From positions 1 to 50,576 of the forward strand of contig JAZKBD010000037.1 in NCBI GenBank assembly GCA_040388785.1: 50,576 nucleotides of DNA, read 5' to 3'. The notes beneath the pieces were generated by a model. It saw nothing but the letters and a program-made list of their open reading frames with translations, searched no databases and was not told the origin of the DNA. Positions within the stretch are counted from its first letter, which is position 1. Every line of letters starts with the position of its first letter. This document shows positions 16,884-25,210 of the stretch, piece after piece. Both the position numbers and the translations under genes were made by a program. This DNA is from 66-474 sp040388785. GTDB taxonomy: Bacteria > Pseudomonadota > Gammaproteobacteria > Xanthomonadales > Rhodanobacteraceae.

Positions 16884-17888
16884 CTATATCCACTCGCGTG
16901 GCTTGAGGTAATCCGCAAGCCGCGCTTCGGCGCTGCCCGGTTCAGGCGCATAGCCGTATTCGTAGCGCACGCGCGGCGGCAGCGACATCAGGATCGATTC
17001 AGTGCGACCGCCGGATTGCAGCCCGAACAGGGTGCCGCGGTCGTACACGAGGTTGAATTCGACGTAGCGGCCACGGCGGTACAACTGGAACTCGCGCTCG
17101 CGCTCGCCGTAGGCCATGGCCTTGCGGCGCTCGACGATCGGCAGGTACGCATCGAGAAAAGCATTGCCGACGGCCTGCATGAACGCGAAGGACTTTTCGA
17201 AGTCCCATTTGTTCAAGTCGTCGAAGAACAGGCCGCCGACGCCGCGGGTTTCGTCGCGGTGTTTCAGGTAAAAATATTCGTCGCACCATTGCTTGTAGCG
17301 CGGATAGACATCCTCGCCGAACGGTTCGCACAGCTCGCGCGCTGTGTGGTGCCAGTGCACGCAGTCTTCGTCGAACGGGTAGAACGGCGTGAGGTCGAAG
17401 CCGCCGCCGAACCACCACACCGGTTCCTCGCCCACCTTGTCGGCTTCGAAGTAACGCACGTTGGCGTGCGCGGTCGGCACGAAAGGATTGGCCGGATGGA
17501 CCACCAGCGAAACACCGCACGCGGTCCACTGCCGTCCGGCAAGTTGGGGCCGCTGTGCGGTCGCCGACGGCGGCAGCCTGTCGCCGGTGACGCGCGAATA
17601 GTTGACACCCGCCTGTTCGAACACCGCGCCGTTTTTCAGGACGCGCGTGCGACCTCCGCCCGAAGGCAAAGCGGCAGTCGAAGGCTGCCCGCCTGCGTCC
17701 CTCGCCCGCGCAGCGGGAGAGGGGGGGACCGCTCGCGGAGCGAGTGGTGGGGTGAGGGTCTCCGCGCGCGTCCATGCATCCTCGACGAAGCGTGCATCGC
17801 CGTCGGCCTTTTCCAGGGCCGCGCAAATGCGATCCTGCAAATCCCGCAGGAAGGCATCGACTCTTTCCACCTTGGACTGCATCGACAT
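16884..17888 (-). CDS. hemF: Oxygen-dependent coproporphyrinogen III oxidase with an in-frame insertion
   Basis: HemF converts coproporphyrinogen III to protoporphyrinogen IX with O2 in the cytosol. The sequence follows E. coli HemF closely: VFEQAGVNYSRV, GVSLVVHPANPFVPTAHANV, VWWFGGGFDLTPFYPF, DVYPRYKQWCDEYFYLKHR and YRRGRYVEFNLVYDRGTLFG. It is 334 residues instead of about 300. The excess is a Pro/Ala/Arg-rich block at residues about 44-76, between the helix ending DAWTRAE and GGGRTRVL, where E. coli has only a few residues. The DNA there (17661-17759) is full of small hairpins, typical of intergenic repeats. The ATG at 17888 was chosen; an ATG two codons later also fits. Confidence 0.93.
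   Translation of the reverse strand: MSMQSKVERVDAFLRDLQDRICAALEKADGDARFVEDAWTRAETLTPPLAPRAVPPSPAARARDAGGQPSTAALPSGGGRTRVLKNGAVFEQAGVNYSRVTGDRLPPSATAQRPQLAGRQWTACGVSLVVHPANPFVPTAHANVRYFEADKVGEEPVWWFGGGFDLTPFYPFDEDCVHWHHTARELCEPFGEDVYPRYKQWCDEYFYLKHRDETRGVGGLFFDDLNKWDFEKSFAFMQAVGNAFLDAYLPIVERRKAMAYGEREREFQLYRRGRYVEFNLVYDRGTLFGLQSGGRTESILMSLPPRVRYEYGYAPEPGSAEARLADYLKPREWI
17661..17759 (-). repeat. Repeat-like insertion inside hemF
   Basis: About 99 bp, a multiple of three, with nested hairpins such as CCCGC-GCA-GCGGG and CTCGC-GGA-GCGAG, then GTGGTGGGGTGAGGGT. The composition and hairpins match repeats usually found between genes in Lysobacterales. It encodes the extra block of HemF without shifting frame. 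Confidence 0.7.
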
Positions 17889-17929
17889 TTCCGGAAAAAC
17901 GACGGGCGGCATTGCGCCGCCCGCGTCGA

Positions 17930-18340
17930 TCACTTGGCCATCATCAACCCGTTCTGGATGTCGGTGACCAGGTTCTTGATCCAGCTTTCGTAATTCCTGT
18001 GGATGTAACGTACCCCGTTGCGTTCCTCGTACTTGAGCTTGCTGCTGGTGACGTAATTGATCTGGATCTGCTGCGGGCTGTAGTGCACCGCGATGGTGAC
18101 GCTGAAATCGCGCGGGTCGTACACCGCGTCGATCTCGCCCGGCACGTGCTTGACGATGCGCCAGTTGCGGGCGGACAGCGACTGCTCGATGACCTGCATG
18201 ACCTTGGCCTGGCTGACGCTCGCCGGCACCGGAATCGGCGCGGGATCGGTCAGCGGCACCTGCCGCGACCCCATCAGCAGCACCAACGCCGGTACCAGCA
18301 GCAACAGCCAGCCGAATCTCCTCGTACGCATGTGCAACAT
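17930..18340 (-). CDS. Small exported or membrane-anchored protein of unknown function
   Basis: The product is 136 residues with a strong N-terminal hydrophobic segment (FGWLLLLVPALVLLMGS) and no lipobox cysteine, so it is either exported or anchored. The remaining 100 residues form a compact mixed domain with SLSARNWRIVKHVPGEIDAV and IHYSP-like beta strands (VTIAVHYSPQQIQINYV). I do not recognise a named family, though the pattern resembles small conserved envelope proteins. The ATG at 18340 is preceded by GGGAGGAA, an excellent ribosome site that decides the start. It lies 41 bp upstream of hemF in the same direction and diverges from the ketosynthase gene. Confidence 0.75.
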   Translation of the reverse strand: MLHMRTRRFGWLLLLVPALVLLMGSRQVPLTDPAPIPVPASVSQAKVMQVIEQSLSARNWRIVKHVPGEIDAVYDPRDFSVTIAVHYSPQQIQINYVTSSKLKYEERNGVRYIHRNYESWIKNLVTDIQNGLMMAK

Positions 18341-18458
18341 GGTGTTTCCTCCCTGTGAACCGTGCGCGGCGGACGCGCCGCGCCCGCGAGTGTAACCGCG
18401 CACCCGTCGCGACGGCCGCCACGTATACTGGCAAGCCAGCAATGAATGGAACCGCCGG

Positions 18459-19655
18459 GTGCCGGAACGCATCGCACCGCTCGCCATCACCGCCTGCAGC
18501 GCAACGTCCGCGCTCGGTCGCGGCCTTGCCGCACATCTCGAAGCCTTGCGCAACGCGCGCGGCGGATTGAGCATCAACGATTTCTCCGCGGCGCCGCTGG
18601 CATGCCGGATCGGCCGCGTGGCAGGCGTCGAAGACAGCGCATTGCCGGCAGACCTCGCGCACTGGGATTGCCGCAACAACCGTCTCGCGTGGATCGGCCT
18701 GCAGCAGGACGGACTGCTCGACGCGGTTGCGGCTTCCGTGGTCAGGCATGGCGCCACGCGCGTGGCGCTGGTGCTCGGCACTTCGACGGCGAGCATCGGT
18801 TCGACCGAGGATGCATACCGCCGGCTGGACCACGGCCATTTTCCGGCCGACCTGCAGCGTCCTGAAATCCACACGCCGCACTCGCTCACCGCATTCGTCG
18901 CGGACGCGACCGGCATCGCCGGTCCCGCGCTGACGCTTTCCACCGCCTGCTCATCGTCGGCAAAAGTCTTCGCGTCGGCGGAACGCCTGATCCGGCTCGG
19001 CCTCGCCGACGCCGCGCTGGTCGGCGGCGTGGACACGCTGTGCGACAGCGTGCTGTTCGGGTTCCATTCGCTGGAACTGGTTTCGACGCAAGCCTGCCGG
19101 CCGTTCGACGTGCATCGCGACGGCATTTCGATCGGCGAAGCCGCCGGCTTCGCGCTGCTGGAACGCATCGATGCGGCACCGCGCGCGCCGCGCCTGCTCG
19201 GCCACGGCGAATCGTCGGACGCGTACCACATGTCAACGCCGCATCCAGAGGGACGCGGCGCACACGCGGCGCTGGGCGGCGCGCTGGCACGTGCCGGCAT
19301 CGATGCAGGCGCGGTCGATTATGTCAATCTGCACGGCACCGCGACCTCGAAGAACGACGAGGTCGAAGCAAAGATCCTGCCGCGCTTCGATGCGCGCACG
19401 CGCGCAAGTTCCAGCAAGGGTTTCACCGGCCACACGCTGGGCGCGGCCGGCGCGCTGGAGGCCGTGATCGCGTTGCTCGCGATCGAACATGGCATCGTGC
19501 CGCCCAACCTTGGTTGCAGCGAACCGATGCCGGAAGCAGCAAAGTGGCTGGCGCTGCAACCGGCCGAGCAGCGCGTCGACATCGCGGTCAGCAACTCGTT
19601 CGGCTTCGGCGGCAACAACGCATGCCTGGTGTTCGGGCGCGGAGCGTCGGCGTGA
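18459..19655 (+). CDS. Beta-ketoacyl-ACP synthase of the aryl-polyene locus
   Basis: A 398-residue thiolase-fold condensing enzyme (KAS I/II type). The catalytic triad is visible: Cys164 in LSTACSSSAKVF, His292 in VNLHGTATSKND and His325 in GFTGHTLGAAG; the C-terminal NSFGFGGNNACLVF loop is typical. In APE and xanthomonadin pathways such enzymes extend the polyene chain by malonyl units, often paired with a chain-length factor. The next gene encodes such a partner, overlapping by GTGA. The start is GTG at 18459, giving MPERIAPLAITAC. Which APE ketosynthase it equals (ApeO- or ApeR-like) I cannot decide. Confidence 0.88.
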   Translation: MPERIAPLAITACSATSALGRGLAAHLEALRNARGGLSINDFSAAPLACRIGRVAGVEDSALPADLAHWDCRNNRLAWIGLQQDGLLDAVAASVVRHGATRVALVLGTSTASIGSTEDAYRRLDHGHFPADLQRPEIHTPHSLTAFVADATGIAGPALTLSTACSSSAKVFASAERLIRLGLADAALVGGVDTLCDSVLFGFHSLELVSTQACRPFDVHRDGISIGEAAGFALLERIDAAPRAPRLLGHGESSDAYHMSTPHPEGRGAHAALGGALARAGIDAGAVDYVNLHGTATSKNDEVEAKILPRFDARTRASSSKGFTGHTLGAAGALEAVIALLAIEHGIVPPNLGCSEPMPEAAKWLALQPAEQRVDIAVSNSFGFGGNNACLVFGRGASA

Positions 19656-20446
19656 ACACGCCGCTGCGCGTCATCGGCATCGGCGCGTGGGCGCCGGGCG
19701 CGCCGGACTGGCAACGGCTTCGCGGCATCCTGCGCGGCGAAGCCGCGCCGGCCGAGGACGCGTCGGCGCGCCCCTCCGGTTCGATATTGCCCGCTGCCGA
19801 ACGCAGGCGTGCGCCCGACGGCGTGCGCCTTGCGGCAGATGTCGCCGCGCAAGCCACGGCGATGGCGGGCATCGATCCGGCCAACCTGCCGTGCGTCTTT
19901 GCGTCGACCCAAGGCGAGCTCGCGATCACCGACTACGTGTGCGAAACCCTGGCGCACGCGCCGCTGGAACTGTCGCCCACCAAGTTCCACAACTCGGTAT
20001 TGAACGCACCCGCCGGCTACTGGACCATCGCGACCGGCTGCACCGCCGCGTCCAGCGCGGTCACGGCGCATCACCGCAGCTTCGCGGCCGGGTTGCTGGA
20101 AGCGGCGGTGTTCGCGTGCGCCGAGAACGTGCCCGTGCTGTTCGCGTCCAGCGACGTCGCGTCCACTGGGCCGCTGGCGGAAATGACCCGCACCACGCTG
20201 GCGTTCGGCGTGGCGCTGGTGCTCGCCCCACGCGGGTCCGCGGGCGCGCGGCTCGATGTGGCGCTGGGCGGAGTGGCGCATGAACCGTTCCTCGGCGACG
20301 GCTTGGCACTGCATGGGGTGGCGGGTGACAATCCGGCCAACGCCCACGCGCTTGCCCTGCTGCAAGCGCTCGCCGTCGAAAAAGGACGGCGCCTGCGGTT
20401 GCCGCTGTCACCGGGATTGTCACTGGACATGGAGATCACGTTTTGA
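19652..20446 (+). CDS. Beta-ketoacyl synthase chain-length factor (APE type)
   Basis: This is a 264-residue shortened thiolase-fold protein, far smaller than an active ketosynthase. The recognisable core is KFHNSVLNAPAGYWTIATG followed by SFAAGLLEAA, as in the chain-length-factor subunits (ApeC-like) of aryl-polyene loci. The Cys-His-His triad is not present as a set. The cysteine in TGCTAASS is not in the usual nucleophile context. By analogy it pairs with the preceding ketosynthase and sets chain length. The GTG start overlaps the ketosynthase stop (GTGA), consistent with stoichiometric expression. The end overlaps the TTG start of the glycosyltransferase. Confidence 0.85.
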   Translation: MNTPLRVIGIGAWAPGAPDWQRLRGILRGEAAPAEDASARPSGSILPAAERRRAPDGVRLAADVAAQATAMAGIDPANLPCVFASTQGELAITDYVCETLAHAPLELSPTKFHNSVLNAPAGYWTIATGCTAASSAVTAHHRSFAAGLLEAAVFACAENVPVLFASSDVASTGPLAEMTRTTLAFGVALVLAPRGSAGARLDVALGGVAHEPFLGDGLALHGVAGDNPANAHALALLQALAVEKGRRLRLPLSPGLSLDMEITF

Positions 20447-21255
20447 ACAACGCCACCGCCCGTCCCTTCGTGATCGTGCCCTGCCTCAACGAGGCACTGG
20501 CGATCCGCGGCCTCCTGGAAGGCGTGCTGGTGCATTGCCATGACGTGATCGTGATCGACGACGGTTCGAGCGACGACACCGCCGCGATCGTCGCGCAGAT
20601 GCCGGTCACGCTGATCCGCCACCCCGAAAGGCGCGGCAAGGGCGAAGCGCTGCGCGCGGGTTTCCGTGAAGCATTGCGGCGCGGCGCGACGGGCGTGCTG
20701 ACGATGGACGGCGACGGCCAGCACGATCCCGCCGACATTCCGCGCATCCTCGCCGCCGCGCGCCAGTTCCCGGATGCGATGGTCATCGGCGCGCGCATGC
20801 TGGAACGCGAACGCCAGCCGGCCGGACGCCGGCGCGCCAACGATTTCGCCGACTGGGGCATCAGCTGGGGCTGCGGACGTCCGGTCGCCGACACCCAGAG
20901 CGGCCAGCGCTGGTATCCGCGTGCCGCGGTGGAACTGGTCGACCTGCCGGCGCAGGATTTCGTGTTCGAAGCCGCGATCCTGATCGCTACCTCGCGCGAC
21001 CTCGACATGCCCGTGGTCTCCGTCCCGATCCTGTGCCGCTACGACAGCGATGCGCGCCACAGCCACTTCCGGTCGGTGCGCGATACGCTGCGGATCACCT
21101 GGTACACCATGCGGCGCGTCGCGCATTACGGACGCCTGGTGCAAAGCTACCGCGCTTCGCACGATGATCCGCCGCAGGTCTACGATCCCGAATGCCTGCT
21201 CGCGGCGCCGCCATCCGCGCGGCTGGCCGGTGCGGGCGCGCCACCGGGAGAATGA
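20443..21255 (+). CDS. Family 2 glycosyltransferase in the APE locus
   Basis: The product is 270 residues with a GT-A fold. Key stretches are VIVPCLNEALAIRGL at the N-terminus, the nucleotide-sugar site VIVIDDGSSDDTA, and the DxD-like LTMDGDGQHDPADIP near residue 90. A later amphipathic region (FRSVRDTLRITWYTM) may touch the membrane, but no clear transmembrane helix is seen. GT2 enzymes of this shape recur in APE/xanthomonadin loci, where they are thought to attach a head group to the pigment lipid. The TTG start at 20443 overlaps the chain-length-factor stop, and the stop overlaps the next ATG, so four genes form one tightly packed operon. Confidence 0.85.
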   Translation: MNNATARPFVIVPCLNEALAIRGLLEGVLVHCHDVIVIDDGSSDDTAAIVAQMPVTLIRHPERRGKGEALRAGFREALRRGATGVLTMDGDGQHDPADIPRILAAARQFPDAMVIGARMLERERQPAGRRRANDFADWGISWGCGRPVADTQSGQRWYPRAAVELVDLPAQDFVFEAAILIATSRDLDMPVVSVPILCRYDSDARHSHFRSVRDTLRITWYTMRRVAHYGRLVQSYRASHDDPPQVYDPECLLAAPPSARLAGAGAPPGE

Positions 21256-22844
21256 TGACCGGTCCGGCGCCAGCGGACGTCCTAATCCTCGGCGGTGGAC
21301 TCGCCGGACTCACCCTCGCATTGCAACTGCACGACCGCTGCCCGCAGCTCGCGATCCGCGTGCTGGAGCGGCGCTGCCATCCGGTGCCCGCCACCGCGCA
21401 CAAGGTGGGCGAATCGACGGTCGAGATCGGTGCGCACTATTTCGCCGATACGCTCGGCCTGCGCGAACACCTCGATACCGCGCAGGTGCGCAAATTCGGC
21501 TTCCGGTTCTTCTTCAGTGATGGCCGCGCGGACCTCGACCGCTGCCCCGAACTCGGCATCAGCCGCGTGTTTCCGACGCCGACCTGGCAGCTCGAACGCG
21601 GCACCTTCGAGAATTTCCTTGGCCGCGAAGCCGAGCGGCGCGGCATCGAATTCATCCAGGGCGCCACCGTGCGCGCGATCGAAACCGGTGCGCCGCATGC
21701 CGTGCGTGCGGAGCACGATGGTGCAATGCAGACGCACCGCGCGCACTGGCTGGTCGATGCCTCCGGCCGCGCCGGCCTGCTGCGCCGCCAGCTCGGCATC
21801 GAGGAAGACAACGGCCACCACATCGGCGCCGCGTGGTTGCGCGTCGATGCGCGCCTGCACCTCGACCACTGGTGCGACAACCCCGCCTGGCGCGAACGCT
21901 GCGATCCGCAGGAGCGCTGGCGTTCCACCAATCACCTTTGCGGCCCCGGCTACTGGGTATGGTTGATTCCACTGGCATCGGGCGCGCACTCGATCGGCAT
22001 CGTCGCGGACGCGACGATGCACCCGCTGGAAACTTTCAACAGCTTCGAACGCGCATTGGCGTGGTTCGGCAAACACCAGCCCGCGCTGGCCCGTGAACTC
22101 CATGCGCGCCGGGATGCGTTGCTCGATTTCGCCTTCCTGCGCAAGGTTTCGTACGGCTGCACGCAGGTGTTCAGTGCCGACCGCTGGGCCCTTACCGGCG
22201 AAGCGGCGATGTTCCTCGATCCGTTTTATTCGCCCGGCTCCGATTTCATCGCGATCGGCAACAGCTACATCACCGAGCTCGTCGCGCGCGATTTCGCCGG
22301 CCGCATGGACGCGCGCACCGCGCACCATTTCCAGCAAGTGTTCCTGTCGTTCTACCGCAACATGCTGGAACTCTATCGCGGCCAGTACGCACTGTTCGGC
22401 AATGCGCGCGTGATGAGCGCGAAGGTGTTGTGGGATTACGCCTACTACTGGGGCGTGTTGTGCCCGCTGGCGATCGGCGGGCGCATCACCGATCTCGCGC
22501 TGTTTGCCGATCTGTCCGCGGAGATGGTGGCGGCGGAATCCCTGAACCTGCGGGTGCAGGCATTGCTCCGGGACTGGCACGCGAGTGGCGGCGCATGCGC
22601 TGCACCGGGATGGATGGATCAGCAGCAACTCGCGTGGTTCGCGCGCCTCAACGCGCGGCTGCACGACGTCCTCGACGATGCGTCGATCCGTGCACGCCTG
22701 CGCGAAAACATCCAACTCCTGCACGCGCTGGCGGGCGCGCTGGCGGAAGCCGCGACGCGCGATGCGCCGCGGCTCGCGACCGGATCACTCTGCATCGACG
22801 CGGGACAACACGCGCGACCCGCACTTTTCAACGCGGCGGCCTGA
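21252..22844 (+). CDS. FAD-dependent halogenase-like oxidoreductase (first copy)
   Basis: The 530-residue product begins with a Rossmann FAD motif (VLILGGGLAGLTLALQL), followed by KVGESTVEIGAHYFAD, the GES loop of flavin-dependent halogenases. The halogenase hallmark W-x-W-x-I-P is present as WVWLIP at residues 235-240. A lysine in VRKFGFRFFF is placed like the lysine that relays HOX in these enzymes. The FAD-binding GEAAMFLDPFYSPGSDF loop is also present. Xanthomonadins are brominated, so halogenation of the aryl head is the natural guess; an oxidase role without halogenation is possible. Two ATGs lie together at the start (21252, 21255). It is last in the forward APE operon. Confidence 0.82.
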   Translation: MMTGPAPADVLILGGGLAGLTLALQLHDRCPQLAIRVLERRCHPVPATAHKVGESTVEIGAHYFADTLGLREHLDTAQVRKFGFRFFFSDGRADLDRCPELGISRVFPTPTWQLERGTFENFLGREAERRGIEFIQGATVRAIETGAPHAVRAEHDGAMQTHRAHWLVDASGRAGLLRRQLGIEEDNGHHIGAAWLRVDARLHLDHWCDNPAWRERCDPQERWRSTNHLCGPGYWVWLIPLASGAHSIGIVADATMHPLETFNSFERALAWFGKHQPALARELHARRDALLDFAFLRKVSYGCTQVFSADRWALTGEAAMFLDPFYSPGSDFIAIGNSYITELVARDFAGRMDARTAHHFQQVFLSFYRNMLELYRGQYALFGNARVMSAKVLWDYAYYWGVLCPLAIGGRITDLALFADLSAEMVAAESLNLRVQALLRDWHASGGACAAPGWMDQQQLAWFARLNARLHDVLDDASIRARLRENIQLLHALAGALAEAATRDAPRLATGSLCIDAGQHARPALFNAAA

Positions 22845-22871
22845 GGCTGCGCCGCGCTGCGGCGGGAGCGA

Positions 22872-23816
22872 TCAGTGTGCGAGCTCGAGCTTGCTCGAAA
22901 GCACCCAGCCGATGTTGCCCAGTTCGTCCGACACCTTCCACCAGATCCCGACCTTGTCGCCGGTGGGATACAACATCATGCCGGACTTGAGGCTGCGCAC
23001 GACCGACGAATGCAGGTTCGCGTCGGAATAGAGCTTGGTCCCTTCGGTCAGCCGCACCGCCTGCTGCACGTTGTCGGCCTGCGCGTTGGGCGCATTCTTC
23101 TGCAGTTCCGCCACCATCTTGGTGTACGCATCCAGGTAGGCCATCGCGACCACCTGGCCGATCTCGGTGTTGGCGTAGCCGCTCGCGCCGCCCGCCGCGA
23201 AGCCGCCCCAGAACCCGCCGCCACCGCCGCCCGACCAGCCCACGTCGGTCTTGTCGGCGTGACCCTGTTCCAGCGCAACCTGTTCGGTCGAACGGATGTC
23301 GGTGAGGGTCAGCACCACGTCGGCGGTTTTCTTCGACAGGCTGACGCCACCCAGCACCGCGCCTGCACCGTGTCCGATCAGTCCGCCAAGGATGCCGCCG
23401 ATGTTGGTGCGCTGGGCATTGCCGTTGCTGTTGGCGATGTCGGGGACCAGCACGTAATCTGCCGCCTTCATCTGGCCCTTGCCGATGTTCGAGCCGACGC
23501 GCATCTCGCCTTCGCCGGCCAGGTCGCGTTCGGCGCGCGCAGCCTGCAGGCCCTTGCCACGATCGACGAGCGTGAAGCAGCCCGATTGCGAGACATACAC
23601 CTTGATCAGCGCGGCCGGCGATTCGAGGTTCATCGACGTCCACCACTGATTGCCGTTCTGCGGTTCCTGCACCGCCAGCGTGCCGATCCGGCTGTTGCAG
23701 CGGGGCATCTGCGGCTGCGCGTTGGAGCTTGCGAAAGCCGCCGACGCAACGAAGATGCCACTGCCGATCACCAACCAACCGATCCAGACCTTCGCCTTCA
23801 AGACATTGGTGTTCAT
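22872..23816 (-). CDS. CsgG/curli-assembly-like exported protein with C-terminal SH3-like domain
   Basis: The product is 314 residues. A signal peptide (cleavage near SAAFA-SSNAQ) is followed by a CsgG-like region: residues 65-130 contain ALIKVYVSQSGCFTLVDRG and ADYVLVPDIANSNG, then LTLTDIRSTEQVALEQG. A Gly-rich loop (WSGGGGGGFWGGFAAGG) lies near residue 195. The last 60 residues look like a bacterial SH3 domain (LTEGTKLYSDANLHSSVV). CsgG relatives form outer-membrane secretion pores or bind envelope polymers; the precise role here is unknown. The lone gene is oriented against the forward APE genes and lies between the two APE arms. Its ATG at 23816 has GGAGGGAGGG upstream, and a Crp/Clp box lies about 100 bp before it. 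Confidence 0.75.
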   Translation of the reverse strand: MNTNVLKAKVWIGWLVIGSGIFVASAAFASSNAQPQMPRCNSRIGTLAVQEPQNGNQWWTSMNLESPAALIKVYVSQSGCFTLVDRGKGLQAARAERDLAGEGEMRVGSNIGKGQMKAADYVLVPDIANSNGNAQRTNIGGILGGLIGHGAGAVLGGVSLSKKTADVVLTLTDIRSTEQVALEQGHADKTDVGWSGGGGGGFWGGFAAGGASGYANTEIGQVVAMAYLDAYTKMVAELQKNAPNAQADNVQQAVRLTEGTKLYSDANLHSSVVRSLKSGMMLYPTGDKVGIWWKVSDELGNIGWVLSSKLELAH

Positions 23817-23917
23817 GCGCGCAACCCTCCCTCCTGGCCTGCGGAAAAAACGCCATCGATCGACGGCGAAGACCACACCGCTGCACCGCTCGACCAATGC
23901 CGGGCGGCCGCTCGATG

Positions 23918-23933
23918 TGTGATGTACTTCACA
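23918..23933. promoter_or_regulatory. Crp/Clp box TGTGA-TGTACT-TCACA
   Basis: The 16 bases match the Crp consensus TGTGA-N6-TCACA in every fixed position. In Lysobacterales the main reader of such sites is Clp, whose DNA binding is blocked by c-di-GMP. It sits 102 bp upstream of the CsgG-like start and just after the end of the reverse APE operon, so the CsgG-like gene is the likely target. Confidence 0.6.
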
Positions 23934-24023
23934 GTTGTCCCTGCCGCTGTATACGCCGGCGGTGTCCGGGTGTCAATCAGGGTTTCGGCCCGCGAGTCAG
24001 CGCGACGCGTGCGATGAAAAGCG

Positions 24024-24749
24024 TCAGGCCATCCCGCCGTTCACGCCGATTACCTGCCCGTTGACGTAAGCGGCAATGTCGGAACACAGGAACGCCACCA
24101 CGGCCGCCACTTCCGCGGGGGTGCCGGTGCGCGCGGCGGGGATCATCGCCTTCACCTGCTCCGGCGAAAACAGCTCTTCAGTCAGGCGTCCTTCGATGAT
24201 GCCGGGCGCGACCACGTTGACGGTGAGGCCGCGCGAGGCCATTTCGCGCGCCAGGGATTTCGCCGCGCCGTGCAACGCCGATTTCGCCGCCGCGTAATTC
24301 ACCTGGCCGCGGTTGCCCAGCGTCGCCGCCACCGACGATACCGCGACGATGCGTCCGGAACGCGCACGCGCCATCGGCAGCAGCAGCGGTTGCGTCGCGT
24401 GAAAGAAGCCGTGCAGCGACACGTCGATCACGCGCCGCCATTGCGCCTCGCTCATTCCTGCAAGCGGCGCGTCGTCGTGGATGCCGGCATTGTGCACCAG
24501 CGCCTGGATCGGGCCGCCCTGCAACAGGTCTTCGATCGCCGCGCGCGTCGCCGCGGCATCGGTGATGTCGAACGCCACGAACTCCGCTTCACCGCCCGCT
24601 TCGCGAATTCCCGCCGCCACCGCTTCGGCGCGCGCGCGATTCGCATGCGCGTGCACGATCACCCGCCAGCCGTCGCGCGCCAGCGCCGCGCAGATCGCGC
24701 CGCCGATATCGCCGCTGCCGCCCGTGACCAGCACGCGCTTCGGGTTCAT
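24024..24749 (-). CDS. 3-oxoacyl-ACP reductase of the APE operon (FabG-like)
   Basis: This 241-residue classical short-chain dehydrogenase has the NADPH motif VLVTGGSGDIGGAI, the NAG motif LVHNAGIHDD, the catalytic serine in IVAVSSVAATLGN, and YAAAKSALHGAAKSLA with the Tyr-x3-Lys pair. It reduces the beta-keto group after each condensation (ApeQ role) in the cytosol. It is the last gene of the reverse operon that starts at 30238 and lies 13 bp after the ApeP-like dehydratase. A primary fatty-acid FabG is unlikely because no fabD/acpP/fabF surrounds it. Confidence 0.9.
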   Translation of the reverse strand: MNPKRVLVTGGSGDIGGAICAALARDGWRVIVHAHANRARAEAVAAGIREAGGEAEFVAFDITDAAATRAAIEDLLQGGPIQALVHNAGIHDDAPLAGMSEAQWRRVIDVSLHGFFHATQPLLLPMARARSGRIVAVSSVAATLGNRGQVNYAAAKSALHGAAKSLAREMASRGLTVNVVAPGIIEGRLTEELFSPEQVKAMIPAARTGTPAEVAAVVAFLCSDIAAYVNGQVIGVNGGMA

Positions 24750-24762
24750 GCGTGGAACTCCA

Positions 24763-25206
24763 TCAATCCGCCACCGAATCGGAACGCAGCATTACCGCCG
24801 CGCGGCCGCTGGCCAGCAGCGCGCCGCGATGCTCGACCCGGAAGGCATATTGCAGGCTGTCCGCCATCGCGATCAAGCATTCGACGTGAATCTGCAGCCG
24901 CCCTTCCAGGTCATCGACGCGCTCGACGTGCAAGTTCACGTCGCGCAGGGCGACCAGAAATCCGGGCCGCGCCTTCCCGCCTGCTTCGCGCTCGCGCAAG
25001 GCGCCGTGCACCGCCATCACCTGCGCCGCGTATTCGCACAGGTTCACCGCGTGCAACATGCCGTCGGCGCGCAGCGGGTTGTCGGCGCTGCGATGCGAAC
25101 CACTCCGCGCGTGCAGGCGCATCGCATCCCAATCCACCACCTCGTCCAGCAGGCACATCGATCCCGCGTGCGGAATCAGGTGTCGCCAGTCGGCCCTGGG
25201 CAGCAT
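24763..25206 (-). CDS. 3-hydroxyacyl-ACP dehydratase-like protein, ApeP type
   Basis: This is a 147-residue hot-dog-fold protein. RHLIPHAGSMCLLDEVVDWD at the N-terminus matches the FabZ-like P-H-x-x-x-M-x-L-x-D/E pattern used in APE dehydratases, and EYAAQVMAVHGAL sits where FabZ has its second active-site helix. In characterised APE systems this protein (ApeP) works as a heterodimer with the smaller ApeI-type hot-dog protein, which is also encoded in this operon. It would remove water after ketoreduction to build the conjugated double bonds. It lies 4 bp after the MMPL gene and 13 bp before fabG. Confidence 0.82.
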   Translation of the reverse strand: MLPRADWRHLIPHAGSMCLLDEVVDWDAMRLHARSGSHRSADNPLRADGMLHAVNLCEYAAQVMAVHGALREREAGGKARPGFLVALRDVNLHVERVDDLEGRLQIHVECLIAMADSLQYAFRVEHRGALLASGRAAVMLRSDSVAD

Positions 25207-25210
25207 CGCG

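Noticed and set aside
17889..18881. Open extension of the hemF frame far upstream
   Set aside because: It runs through the small exported-protein gene and antisense to the ketosynthase. HemF starts naturally at 17888.
22851..22863. GCCGC-GCT-GCGGC hairpin between converging genes
   Set aside because: The stem is only 5 bp and has no T run; in such GC-rich DNA this is expected by chance.
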